This document shows, one piece after another, positions 17,909 through 26,647 of a stretch of 64,000 nucleotides of DNA. How positions within the stretch are numbered: position 1 is the stretch's first letter; each line of letters starts with the position of its first letter. This DNA comes from Azophilus sp965221465 (lineage in GTDB: Bacteria > Pseudomonadota > Gammaproteobacteria > Pseudomonadales > Azotimanducaceae), in assembly GCA_965221465.1 (NCBI GenBank), contig OZ244892.1:1-64000 (forward strand), written 5' to 3'. Made by a program: the position numbers and the translations under genes. The notes under the pieces were generated by a model, which made no database searches, had not been told where the DNA came from, and saw nothing but the letters and a program-made list of their open reading frames with translations.

Positions 17909-19294
17909 TTACGATGACGTCTGTTGCAGTTGGTCCATTGCCTTGTTAAACGCATCGTCACGTAGTGCGCCCTGAATCTTGTCGCTCTGACTGTAGCGTC
18001 TGATGCTGCCCTCGAGGAAGAAGCTCGTCTGGCCGCAAGGGCAGGGGGTGGACCAGTCGGTGCTGACCTCGTCGCCGGTGATGAATCCCCCCCAATGTGT
18101 ATCGGCCAGGAGGTCGACAAAAGCCAGGCGACCGGTGACCGTCCCTTCGCGTGGCAAGGGTTGACTGGTATCGGGATCGAGGACGAATGGGATGATCCAC
18201 GGGGCCAGGTGGTAGTGGCCATGTTCGCATTTCATGTTGCGAGCCAGCATTTCATGCATGGCATACATGCCCTTGATTCTTGGCACGCCAAAAAAGCGGC
18301 AGACGTCCGCACGCCAGTTATCGGGTGCCCCCTCGGTGCTGCCACCTTCAATCACGGCTGAGTCTGCAGAAAAAACGTTCTCCAATCCACGAGCCAGACC
18401 TCTGGATGCGAGATTATGGAGAAGTCCCCATGGGCCAAGGATCAGTACGCGTTTGCCACGCAGTGTTTCCACACACCTGTCAACGAGCGACTCCATCTGC
18501 CGAGGCATCTCTTTCCTGAGCCGGTCAAACTCCTGTTTCCGTTCCAGGAGTTGCTGTGGAACATCGATTTCATTCGACGTACCACTGGCCTGTGCAGCAT
18601 CCAGACGAATGGAGAGCGACATGACATCCATGCTCATTCGACCGGAGTAGGCAACGTGCAGGCGGTCCTCGTTACCGTCCAGAAGGTGTTCGACCATCAA
18701 ATCCAGGCCGTGGCGGTAGCCGTCGCCGGGATGGCGAAACCCCGGATTGATGACGTGAAGCTCATTCTTTTCGGTCTGGCAAGCAGCCTCACCGAAATCC
18801 TGTAGTTGGACCATGTCGAATGTTCGAGTGTGGCGTTCCATTTCCGACTTGGCGATGGGCAAAAAGGACATCGATCCATCGGCGCCCGGGGTTGCACCGA
18901 TCGCAATGGGCGACGAGGCGAGCATGGTGTCGATCCAGTCGTCGATCCCTGAACAATCACTGACGTCGACCGACTCCAGATCGAAACTGGTCAGCGTGCT
19001 CAGCCAGCGATTCATGCCACTGAAATCGGCTTCTTCGAGGAGACTGTCGGGATATGACTTGTAGACGCTGTGATCGAAGAGCAAGGGCACGACGTCTTCA
19101 ATCTTCTCGATGCGGTCTATCTCCACGGCGTCGGCCATTTTGCCCAGTACCGGAACGCTTTCTCGCAACGAGGAAAACCGGGCCTGCAAGCCGGACAGTT
19201 GCATTGCCAGGAGTTCATCCCGCGGAATACTGTGCATCCGAGTATACGAATTGCCGAAGAAATCGGCCGGGTCGTCACAAAACAGTGTGCTCAT
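17909..19294 (-). CDS. LuxE-like acyl-protein synthetase family protein, altered nucleotide loop
   Basis: A 461-residue paralogue of the LuxE-like protein at 57627-59033, collinear throughout (shared VYKSYP or MYKSYP, SFLP, HWGGFITGDE or AWGGFITGDE, CPCGQT). LuxE proteins activate fatty acids as acyl-adenylates and hand the acyl group to LuxC. In this copy the phosphate-binding loop at residues 133-143 reads GATPGADGSMSF where the paralogue has SSGTSGTMSF, so most Ser/Thr residues are lost. It may have lost adenylation activity or changed function. The conserved CPCG near the C-terminus remains. It lies downstream of the P450 gene with 253 bp between them and upstream of two thioester-hydrolase-like genes. 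Confidence 0.7.
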   Translation of the reverse strand: MSTLFCDDPADFFGNSYTRMHSIPRDELLAMQLSGLQARFSSLRESVPVLGKMADAVEIDRIEKIEDVVPLLFDHSVYKSYPDSLLEEADFSGMNRWLSTLTSFDLESVDVSDCSGIDDWIDTMLASSPIAIGATPGADGSMSFLPIAKSEMERHTRTFDMVQLQDFGEAACQTEKNELHVINPGFRHPGDGYRHGLDLMVEHLLDGNEDRLHVAYSGRMSMDVMSLSIRLDAAQASGTSNEIDVPQQLLERKQEFDRLRKEMPRQMESLVDRCVETLRGKRVLILGPWGLLHNLASRGLARGLENVFSADSAVIEGGSTEGAPDNWRADVCRFFGVPRIKGMYAMHEMLARNMKCEHGHYHLAPWIIPFVLDPDTSQPLPREGTVTGRLAFVDLLADTHWGGFITGDEVSTDWSTPCPCGQTSFFLEGSIRRYSQSDKIQGALRDDAFNKAMDQLQQTSS

Positions 19295-19547
19295 TCAATG
19301 ACGCCTGAACCCGCACATCTCACCAACGCCCTGGTGCGGACGCCGATGCAATCGCCCTGGGCGGTCGTGTGTTCCGTATGCGAGGTGTATCCCCTCGCGT
19401 TCCCCGGCTGAAGGCTCTCTCCGGCCGATTTGACATACTGTCGAGTACGCCTGCATCGACCCGCAGTCCGCGCGACCGCGCTTACACGGCCCCTCGACGC
19501 CCTCGCGACGAAAGTCGGTGAGATATGCGGGTCGAGTGACTGGGAGA

Positions 19548-20810
19548 TCATACATCCCAACAAACCGGCAACTGATTGGGTGCCCGCTTGAAGAAACCGC
19601 GGAGCCGTACGTTGGATGCAGACCATCTTGCCTCGTCCTTGCGCAGATTGGGCAGGCGTTCCAACACGCCTTCCATGGCGATCTTCATCTCCGCCCGGGA
19701 CAGATTTTGTCCGAGGCACGTATGGGTACCGCCACTGAAACTCATGAGCGGTTGTTTGGGGCGCGTAATGTCAAAGACGTTCGGGTTTTCCCAGACCTGC
19801 TCATCGTAGTTGGGGGTTCTCAAGCTTGCGAGTATGGAAGCGCCTGCCGGGATCGTCATGCCACCGAGTTCGGTGTCTTTCGTCGCAACCCGGGGTGCCG
19901 CGCCGGAGGTACCGCACACTCTGAGCGATTCCCAGATCGCCTGTTCCAGGATGTCGGGTTGAGCTCTGAGCAATTCGAATTGCTCCGGATGTTCCAGCAA
20001 CAACATGATCAGGTTTGCGGTCTGTCGTGTCGTGGTATCCATCCCGGCGCTCATGAGCATCGAGATGAAAAGCCGCACCTCCTGGTCCGACAGGTACTCG
20101 CCATCGGTTTCCGTTTCCAGCAGCTTCGTTATGAGATCGTCGACCGCGTTCTTTCGGTGTTCGTCGATAATGATCTGATAGAGGCTCTCGAACTTCTGGA
20201 AGGACTGCTGTGCCAGCTCCGCATCCCGGCCCATGATGAACGAGTTGAACACCGCTGCAGAGAGTTCATCCTTGATGCTTTCCGGCACGCCCACCAGCTT
20301 GGCAATGACCATGTAGGGAAAACGATCGGTGAATGCGGCGATCAGTTCCGCCTCTCCCTTGTGGACGATGGCATCCAGGCAGCTGTCGATAATGGGCTTG
20401 GCAACAAACTTGAGTTCCTCATTGACCATGTTGTGGCTGAACGCAGGCATGACCATTCTCTTGTACCGGCGATGTTCTGGATCGTCCAGCGTACTCATCA
20501 CCCGGCCTTTGGTCTTCTGGAATGTATCCTTCATGGCGAGCTCGGAGGAAAACGTCGTACTGTCGATAAGTGCCTGTTTGACTTCTGTCTTCCCGAGCAC
20601 CAGAAACATTTGGCCGTCGCCGCGCGGCAACAGGAAGTTGTCGGGTATGGCAACGCCCGCAAAAGTGCCATCCTTGATGGGGATGACCGGGCCTTCTCGC
20701 TTCAGGAGATCCAGCAGTATTGACGTTGAGTCGTTATCGAACTCTGGTGTGATCTGCGCATCGACAAAACGACACCCATCGTCGTACAGATTTACCGCGC
20801 TTTCGGCCAT
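19548..20810 (-). CDS. Cytochrome P450
   Basis: A 420-residue soluble bacterial P450. The oxygen-activation helix has AGMDTT at 255-260, the ExxR is Glu294-Arg297 (ESLR), and the haem-binding loop FSGGTHTCLG places the axial Cys at 365. It should hydroxylate a hydrophobic compound in the cytoplasm using electrons from a ferredoxin and reductase, neither of which is seen in the window. The start overlaps the SDR gene upstream by 19 bp, which indicates one operon with SDR and metallo-hydrolase. Substrate class (steroid, terpenoid or alkane) cannot be assigned from sequence alone. Confidence 0.93.
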   Translation of the reverse strand: MAESAVNLYDDGCRFVDAQITPEFDNDSTSILLDLLKREGPVIPIKDGTFAGVAIPDNFLLPRGDGQMFLVLGKTEVKQALIDSTTFSSELAMKDTFQKTKGRVMSTLDDPEHRRYKRMVMPAFSHNMVNEELKFVAKPIIDSCLDAIVHKGEAELIAAFTDRFPYMVIAKLVGVPESIKDELSAAVFNSFIMGRDAELAQQSFQKFESLYQIIIDEHRKNAVDDLITKLLETETDGEYLSDQEVRLFISMLMSAGMDTTTRQTANLIMLLLEHPEQFELLRAQPDILEQAIWESLRVCGTSGAAPRVATKDTELGGMTIPAGASILASLRTPNYDEQVWENPNVFDITRPKQPLMSFSGGTHTCLGQNLSRAEMKIAMEGVLERLPNLRKDEARWSASNVRLRGFFKRAPNQLPVCWDV

Positions 20811-21763
20811 AACCGTTCCCCGATCAATGATTCTGAAATCTCCCAGAGTTTCTGAGCCCCTTCTTCATCGTAGGCAAAGGGAGCGTAACCCTGACTGTCG
20901 TCTACCGCAGGCTCGGCGATTTGACAGTGGTTGAGGAAGGCGCCGCCTCTGCCTTTGAGCTCATCGCAGGTCGCTGCCCAAACACCGGTCGCTGCCCCCT
21001 GAGGTATGGTTTTAAAGAATTTCCCGGCGGACCTGGATTTTTCAATCATCCTGTTCAGTTCATCTTCAGGGATATCTTTGCTCAGGCCTGTGCCCGGAAC
21101 AGACCCGGGATCCAGGGAAAAAGCCTCTATACCGCCAGAAGAAAATCGATTGTTGAATTCAAAAGCGAACCAGACATTGGCCAGCTTCGACTGAGCGTAA
21201 GCATCGATCGGGTCGTATTCGCGATTCTCGTAGTTCAGGTCATCCAACTCCATGGCGCAATCCGGGTCGCTCGACCGAGCGTAGCGATGCCCACTGGAAG
21301 CGACTGTCACTACTCGGGAGGGTTTGCCTGCCTCGAGTGCCGGTAACAACAGCCCGGTGAGCAGGAAGTGCCCCAGGTGATTGGTAGCAAACTGCATCTC
21401 CCAGCCCTGCTCGGTTCGCTGCAGGGGGCCGGCCATGCTGGCGCCGTTGTTGATGAGGACGTCCAGTTTTGCGTGTGCGCTCATCCACGTCGAGGCGAAT
21501 TGGCGGATACTGGACGGCACACTCAGATCGAGCTTTCCAACGTCGACGTTGGCATTGCCGGTATTCTTTCGAATACTGTCGACGATTGGTTGTGCCTTGG
21601 GCATGTTACGGGCCGTCAGCGTGACATCTGCACCGCTGGAAGCCAGCGCTCTTGCTGTCTCCATGCCAATGCCGCTCGTTGCGCCGGTAACGATGATTGT
21701 CTTGCCGGTCAGATCGATACCGTCGAGTACCTCATCGGCCGTAGTGTGCTTGTCGAACGACAT
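20792..21763 (-). CDS. Short-chain dehydrogenase/reductase
   Basis: A 323-residue SDR with TGATSGIG at the cofactor site and YAQSK as YxxxK. The usual NNAG is NNGAS here. The start at 21763 is preferred to ATG 21772 because GAGGA lies 9 nt upstream of the former and directly against the latter. It overlaps the P450 gene and starts 24 bp after the metallo-hydrolase gene. The family resembles retinol dehydrogenases and the SDR at 12959. A likely job is oxidation of the alcohol formed by the P450. Confidence 0.88.
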   Translation of the reverse strand: MSFDKHTTADEVLDGIDLTGKTIIVTGATSGIGMETARALASSGADVTLTARNMPKAQPIVDSIRKNTGNANVDVGKLDLSVPSSIRQFASTWMSAHAKLDVLINNGASMAGPLQRTEQGWEMQFATNHLGHFLLTGLLLPALEAGKPSRVVTVASSGHRYARSSDPDCAMELDDLNYENREYDPIDAYAQSKLANVWFAFEFNNRFSSGGIEAFSLDPGSVPGTGLSKDIPEDELNRMIEKSRSAGKFFKTIPQGAATGVWAATCDELKGRGGAFLNHCQIAEPAVDDSQGYAPFAYDEEGAQKLWEISESLIGERLWPKAR

Positions 21764-21786
21764 GAACGACATTCCTCACATTGCGG

Positions 21787-22770
21787 TTATCGAGGTTGAA
21801 GGCTATGGAACGCGGCCTCAATGAACATTTCCGGCGGGATCTGGCCTTCGGCGGACATGTTCAAACTGGGATAATAATCGTCACCGAGACGGGCAGCTTG
21901 AATATCTGCCAACTTCTTTCCTTCGCTGATGGCTTTTTTGACCCGATCGACCACGCGGATCAACGCGCCGCCGTAGGTCAGCATTTCTTCGCAGCTCATG
22001 ACCTGGCCATGCCCGGGGATAATGCGAGTGTTTTCGTCGCACATCTTGCCGATTCTGACATACGCATCGGCCATGCCTTGCGCACTGCCACCTCCAACCA
22101 GGTGCTTTGCATCGAAATAGGGCATTCCAAACTGAATCAGATCACCCAGATGAAAGACATTCGACTGCACGAAGTGAATAACGACGTCTGCGGAGCTGTG
22201 CGCAGGGCCCACATAAATCACGCGAACCGTTTCGCCATTGAAATGTACTTCCATGCTTTCATCGAGGGTGATGACGGGCCATCCGTCGGGATGCTGGGCG
22301 GGGATATGCACGGGCTCGCCTTTGAACACGACGTCATGACTGGACATCAAGTACTTGCGCGCGTTGGTATGCGCAATGATCGTGCTGTGCTCATCAATGA
22401 AAAAATCCGGGTTGCCCTGGCTGTGATCGGGATGGCCGTGCGTATTGATCACAAATCTGATGGGCTTTTCGGATAAGCTTCTGATGGACTCGACAAGACT
22501 GTCGTACATTGTTCGATACTGCGTATCGACGATGAGCACACCATCGTCGCCAACGAGAACCGCCGTGTTTCCTGAGGAGTACCGCCGGGGTACTCCTACC
22601 GGCTCGATCATGAAGAGACGGTCGTTGAGTCGATGGGTCGCGTGCTCGGTCGCTTGAATGTGCTGGTGTGTCGGCCCGTCTCCCGCAATCGCGCTGTATG
22701 AAAGGGCCGAAACAAGCGTGAGCACTACCAGCTTCCGCCGGACTTTCGACGACACGACATGTCGGTTCAT
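21787..22770 (-). CDS. Periplasmic MBL-fold metallo-hydrolase
   Basis: A 327-residue protein with an N-terminal Sec signal (VLTLVSALSYSAIAG) and an intact MBL metal site: INTHGHPDHSQGN, then GPAHSSAD, FHLGDLIQFG and IIPGHGQV. It therefore hydrolyses an ester, lactone or thioester in the periplasm. It begins 38 bp downstream of the TonB receptor gene and 24 bp upstream of the SDR, so receptor, hydrolase, SDR and P450 may form one leftward operon: import, periplasmic hydrolysis, then oxidation. Confidence 0.85.
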   Translation of the reverse strand: MNRHVVSSKVRRKLVVLTLVSALSYSAIAGDGPTHQHIQATEHATHRLNDRLFMIEPVGVPRRYSSGNTAVLVGDDGVLIVDTQYRTMYDSLVESIRSLSEKPIRFVINTHGHPDHSQGNPDFFIDEHSTIIAHTNARKYLMSSHDVVFKGEPVHIPAQHPDGWPVITLDESMEVHFNGETVRVIYVGPAHSSADVVIHFVQSNVFHLGDLIQFGMPYFDAKHLVGGGSAQGMADAYVRIGKMCDENTRIIPGHGQVMSCEEMLTYGGALIRVVDRVKKAISEGKKLADIQAARLGDDYYPSLNMSAEGQIPPEMFIEAAFHSLQPR

Positions 22771-22808
22771 CCGATCAGTCTCTGTCTAACCGCCCGGTCT
22801 ATGCCAGC

Positions 22809-25160
22809 TCATAAACTCCATTTAGCCTGCAAGGTGATCTGTCGGCCACGGCTGACCACTGCGTTTATGTTGGCGGGAGGCAGGAATGCGGCGGCGCCAC
22901 CGCCACTTTCGATGTACTCGTTCGTCAGATTGTTGCCGATAAGGCTGATCTCCCAGTCATCCCGAAAGCTGAGCGTCATATTGGCGTTGATCTTCGTGAA
23001 GGAATCTTGAGTTGTCGCGGGATCGTAGTTGGCCGCGTATTGGTACGAGTCACTGTAAGACAGCACCACGGCCGTACCCAGGCTCCAATCGCCCGAGAGC
23101 TGCGTCAGATAGCGGACGCCGGCATTGACCATGATCTCCGGGGCATAGATCAACTGCTCCCCCGCGAGATCCTGCACTTCTGTGGCCGGGTTGCCGGGAA
23201 CCAATTCGAAACAGCCTTGCGCGAGCGTCTGTCCGGCATAACACCCGCTCAAGAACTCGTCAAAGGTCGAGTCTGTGTAGGCAAAACCCAGCGACACGGA
23301 CAGACCGTCGACGTTTGCCGGCAAATAGAGTAGTTCGAACTCGCCACCCTGAATGGTGGATGCACCGGCATTGAACACCCGTTGCGCCAGAGCCACGGGG
23401 TCAAACGCGGAGAGCTGCATTTCAGTGTAGTCGTAATAGAAGGCCGAGCCATTGAAGCGCAACCGTTTGCCTAACAGATCGAGCTTGAACCCGGCTTCCA
23501 CGCCTTTGACGGTTTCCGGTGCATAGGAGTTGTCCAGAGGCGATCCAACCGGGAGCGCCTGGTACCCACCGGACCTGAACGCAACGTTGTGTCCACCCGA
23601 CTTGAACCCCTCCCGGTAGCTGATGAAGTAGGTGGAATCGTCGGTGGGCTTCCAGGTCAACGACACCTCTGGCGACGTGTTGGTGTCTTCCTGATCTGTC
23701 ACCACCCTGTCATTGAAGCTCATGCCGCTTTCCTGGATGTCGAAAGTTCGAGATTCATCGGTCCATCTGAGACCGGCAGAGAGTACGAGTTGGTCGGTCA
23801 GGTCCCATACCACCTCGCCGAAAACGGAAAAGCTCTCGGTATCTACCGAGTAGATGGGGTCTGGCGGCGATAGCGGTATGACAACACCCAACGGCCCGCC
23901 CAGAAGCGCAAACTGCAGGTACACCCTGGTTCTCGTTTCGATTTCGCCCTCACCGTAGTACGCCCCCAGCATGAAGTTCACGTTGCCGTCGTAACTGCTG
24001 GCAAGACGTAGCTCCTGGGAGAAATTGCCTTTGTCGTGATCGAATGCCGATGCCAGCCCGGAGCCCAATCCCTGGATCACGTCGCTGTAGCCGCCGACCT
24101 CATTGTCGGTGATGCCGGTCACGGAAGTTAACTGCAGGTAATCGTTGATCTGGTATTCAATCTCGTGACCGGCGACCAGCCACTCCACCCAGAACTCCGG
24201 ATCTACGCTCGGGAAATCGGGCGTGAGATTGACGAAATCCGGGTGTATCTGCTGGAAGACATGTTCATCGTCTGCCTTGCAGGGCGCACCTGCAGGTTCG
24301 ACACCGTCTGGGCAGGAAACCAGGGTAAAGTTGCGAAAGAACTGATTGCTCTCTGCGTCGCTATAGGAGATCTTGGTCCGCATTCTCAGCACGTCGTTCG
24401 GCTCGAACAGGAGGGTACCGCGCAAAAACAGTTCTTCCGCGTCGGGACCGCCACTGCCTGCTGGCCCTACCAGAGCCGTAGGCGTGGCAATATTGTCCAC
24501 CCAACCATCCATTTTGGATGAGTAGATTGCGAGGCGCGCGCCAAGCGTTTCGCTGACAGGCCCGGAAACGACACCTTCAATGAACCGCTCGTCTGCACTG
24601 GTTTCAAAACCGCCGCGGATTGAAATCTCGAAATCGTCGCCAGGGTCGGCCGATTGGAAAGACACCACGCCACCGGGGCTGTTCTTGCCGAAAAACAGAG
24701 CCTGGGGGCCCTTGAGCACCTCTACCTGCTGCATGTCGATCTGCGATACCTTCATGATATGGCCATGGTTTACCGACACGCCGTCGAACACAATGGCGAC
24801 CGTCTGGTCAAAGGCGGCGTTGCCTGTTCCCGTAGCCATGCCGCGCATCGCGATCTGACCACCGGCCTGACTCCCCGATTCCGAAATAAGTAATCCGGGG
24901 GTCAGTTCTGCGAGTGAATCCAGACGATCGATGTTGTAAAGATCGAGCGTTTCCTTGCTGAAGGCTGTCACGGTCACTGGCGTGTCCTGCATGGACTCGG
25001 CGCGTTTCCGCGCTGTTACCACGATTTCTTCGATGACTTGCCCTTGCTGCTCGGATTGTTCGGATGCCTGTGCCGGTGTCGGTGCGGTCAGTCCGAAATT
25101 CATGATCAGAAGCGCGAAAACGGAGCCTTGCGCCGCCACTGCCATCTCGGTTATGTTCAT
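22809..25160 (-). CDS. TonB-dependent outer-membrane receptor
   Basis: A 783-residue TonB-dependent receptor. The ATG at 25160 has GGAGG about 9 nt upstream and opens a signal peptide ending near TPAQA; the longer in-frame start at 25220 lacks this. Next come a TonB-box-like EEIVVTARKR, a plug domain with DTPVTVTAF, ELTPGLLI and LKGPQALFFGKNSPGG, and a beta-barrel ending ITLQAKWSL. Such receptors import siderophores or large hydrophobic or oligomeric substrates. With no iron genes around and catabolic genes downstream, substrate uptake is more likely than iron uptake. It is divergent from the MFS gene at 25276. Confidence 0.92.
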   Translation of the reverse strand: MNITEMAVAAQGSVFALLIMNFGLTAPTPAQASEQSEQQGQVIEEIVVTARKRAESMQDTPVTVTAFSKETLDLYNIDRLDSLAELTPGLLISESGSQAGGQIAMRGMATGTGNAAFDQTVAIVFDGVSVNHGHIMKVSQIDMQQVEVLKGPQALFFGKNSPGGVVSFQSADPGDDFEISIRGGFETSADERFIEGVVSGPVSETLGARLAIYSSKMDGWVDNIATPTALVGPAGSGGPDAEELFLRGTLLFEPNDVLRMRTKISYSDAESNQFFRNFTLVSCPDGVEPAGAPCKADDEHVFQQIHPDFVNLTPDFPSVDPEFWVEWLVAGHEIEYQINDYLQLTSVTGITDNEVGGYSDVIQGLGSGLASAFDHDKGNFSQELRLASSYDGNVNFMLGAYYGEGEIETRTRVYLQFALLGGPLGVVIPLSPPDPIYSVDTESFSVFGEVVWDLTDQLVLSAGLRWTDESRTFDIQESGMSFNDRVVTDQEDTNTSPEVSLTWKPTDDSTYFISYREGFKSGGHNVAFRSGGYQALPVGSPLDNSYAPETVKGVEAGFKLDLLGKRLRFNGSAFYYDYTEMQLSAFDPVALAQRVFNAGASTIQGGEFELLYLPANVDGLSVSLGFAYTDSTFDEFLSGCYAGQTLAQGCFELVPGNPATEVQDLAGEQLIYAPEIMVNAGVRYLTQLSGDWSLGTAVVLSYSDSYQYAANYDPATTQDSFTKINANMTLSFRDDWEISLIGNNLTNEYIESGGGAAAFLPPANINAVVSRGRQITLQAKWSL

Positions 25161-25275
25161 CTCAGGTTTCCTCCCCTCTCGACAAAACTGGTGAGTGCGC
25201 TCAGGCGACACTCCACGCAACTATACGTGGCGCATCGGGACTTTTCTGTTAATAAACAGATTTCCTGCCGCTCAT
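25161..25275. promoter_or_regulatory. Divergent promoter region with two inverted repeats
   Basis: The 115-bp gap between the receptor (leftward) and an MFS gene (rightward) holds two perfect dyads: CCACG-8-CGTGG at 25213-25230 and TCTGTT-AATA-AACAGA at 25245-25260. Either could be an operator controlling both directions. The receptor ribosome site GGAGG lies at about 25170-25175 on the minus strand. Confidence 0.45.
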
Positions 25276-26580
25276 ATGTTCGATGGTCAGGTGCTGAAGG
25301 AAATGGTCGATATCGAGTCTTCAAGCGCCGTCTATCGTTGGTACGTGCTTGTCATGCTGGCGCTTACCGCCGCCTTCAGTTTTATGGATCGGCAAATTCT
25401 GGCGATCCTGCTCGAAGATATACGGGCTGAATTCACGCTCACGGATCTGCAGTTGGGATTGTTGTCCGGTGTCGCTTTTGCGATTTTTTACGCAACCCTG
25501 AGCGTTCCCATCGCCAGACTGGCTGACAGATACAGCCGGGTCGACATCGTTTCGATCGCTGTCGGCTTGTGGAGTGGCATGACAGTACTCTGTGGGGCAG
25601 CAACATCGTTCTGGAGTCTGTTTCTCGCCAGAGTCGGCGTAGGCGTGGGCGAAGCTGGCGGCAGCGCGCCTGCCCATTCTCTTGTTTCCGACTATTTCGA
25701 CAAGAACGAACGTTCATTCGCGATGTCGATCTACTCCATGGGGACAGCGGCAGGCATGCTCCTGGGTTTGGCGATGGGCGGTCTTGTCGCTGAGCATTTT
25801 GGATGGCGGTGGGCATTCGTCGCTGCCGGGGCCCCGGGTATCGCGCTTGCACTGATAATCAAACTGACGGTGCGCGAACCGTTACGCGGAGGAATGGATC
25901 AGGGGGAGACTTCATCGTCGTCCGAGCGGGATTCATTTCTGGAGACTTTCCGTAAGCTCTGGGACAACAGGTCGTATCGCTTTGTGAACCTTGGATATTC
26001 GGTCAGCGTGTTCTCCGGATCTGCTTTCACCACGTGGTTGCCTACGCTCTATTTGAGGCAATTCGACCTCTCTCAAAGCCAGGTTGGCTTGATTGTCGGA
26101 GTTTCTATTGCAGGCTTCGCGACTGCCGGGTTGTTGGTTGGCGGGTATTTGGGTAATCAATTGGTCAGGAGAACCGCGCGAGGCCCGGCGCTCTTGTGCA
26201 TTGTTACCCTGCTGTTTCAACTGCCTTTTTACCTGAGTGCGCTATGGAGTACCAATTGGATAGTCACATCTGTTTTCGCCGGGGCGGGTGCGTTCATGTC
26301 CAGCGTGAACTCGGCGCCCGCTCTTGCCATGATTCAGTCGAGCGTTACACCTCATCAGCGGGCGCAGGCAGCCGCATACACGCTGCTGCTTGCAAATCTG
26401 CTGGGGCTGGGCCTGGGACCTGTGCTGGTGGGTGCCATCAGTGATATGTTCGCACCGGAATTTGGTTCTCGATCTCTGAACATCGCGGTGGGGAGTGTCA
26501 TGCTGTTTCTGGGTGTGTCTGCTTTCTTTTACTGGCTTGCGAGCAAAGCGCTCATGGAGAGCGAGGCATGCTCCGCTTAG
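25276..26580 (+). CDS. MFS transporter, spinster-like
   Basis: A 434-residue inner-membrane transporter (from ATG 25276). The first helix has FMDRQILAILL and the fourth region has GVGVGEAGGSAPAHSL, both typical of the spinster-like MFS group often found in catabolic clusters of proteobacteria. ARLADRYSR is the motif between helices 2 and 3. The start is uncertain: ATG 25303 is also possible, and in-frame sequence extends up to 25195; none has a well-spaced ribosome site. Its divergent pairing with the TonB receptor suggests the two move the same compound across the outer and inner membranes. Confidence 0.88.
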   Translation: MFDGQVLKEMVDIESSSAVYRWYVLVMLALTAAFSFMDRQILAILLEDIRAEFTLTDLQLGLLSGVAFAIFYATLSVPIARLADRYSRVDIVSIAVGLWSGMTVLCGAATSFWSLFLARVGVGVGEAGGSAPAHSLVSDYFDKNERSFAMSIYSMGTAAGMLLGLAMGGLVAEHFGWRWAFVAAGAPGIALALIIKLTVREPLRGGMDQGETSSSSERDSFLETFRKLWDNRSYRFVNLGYSVSVFSGSAFTTWLPTLYLRQFDLSQSQVGLIVGVSIAGFATAGLLVGGYLGNQLVRRTARGPALLCIVTLLFQLPFYLSALWSTNWIVTSVFAGAGAFMSSVNSAPALAMIQSSVTPHQRAQAAAYTLLLANLLGLGLGPVLVGAISDMFAPEFGSRSLNIAVGSVMLFLGVSAFFYWLASKALMESEACSA

Positions 26581-26647
26581 GGTTCCGATGGATCGATCAA
26601 GAGAACGCGCTTGCTCTTCGCCGATCCGGTATACCCCTCGAGAGCCT

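Noticed and set aside
22809..25160. Siderophore receptor
   Set aside because: No iron-regulated or siderophore genes lie nearby, and the downstream genes are catabolic; the sequence alone does not show a siderophore role.
26581..26647. Terminator hairpin between convergent genes
   Set aside because: The AAGAGAACGC/GCTTGCTCTT arms are imperfect and no T-run follows on either strand.
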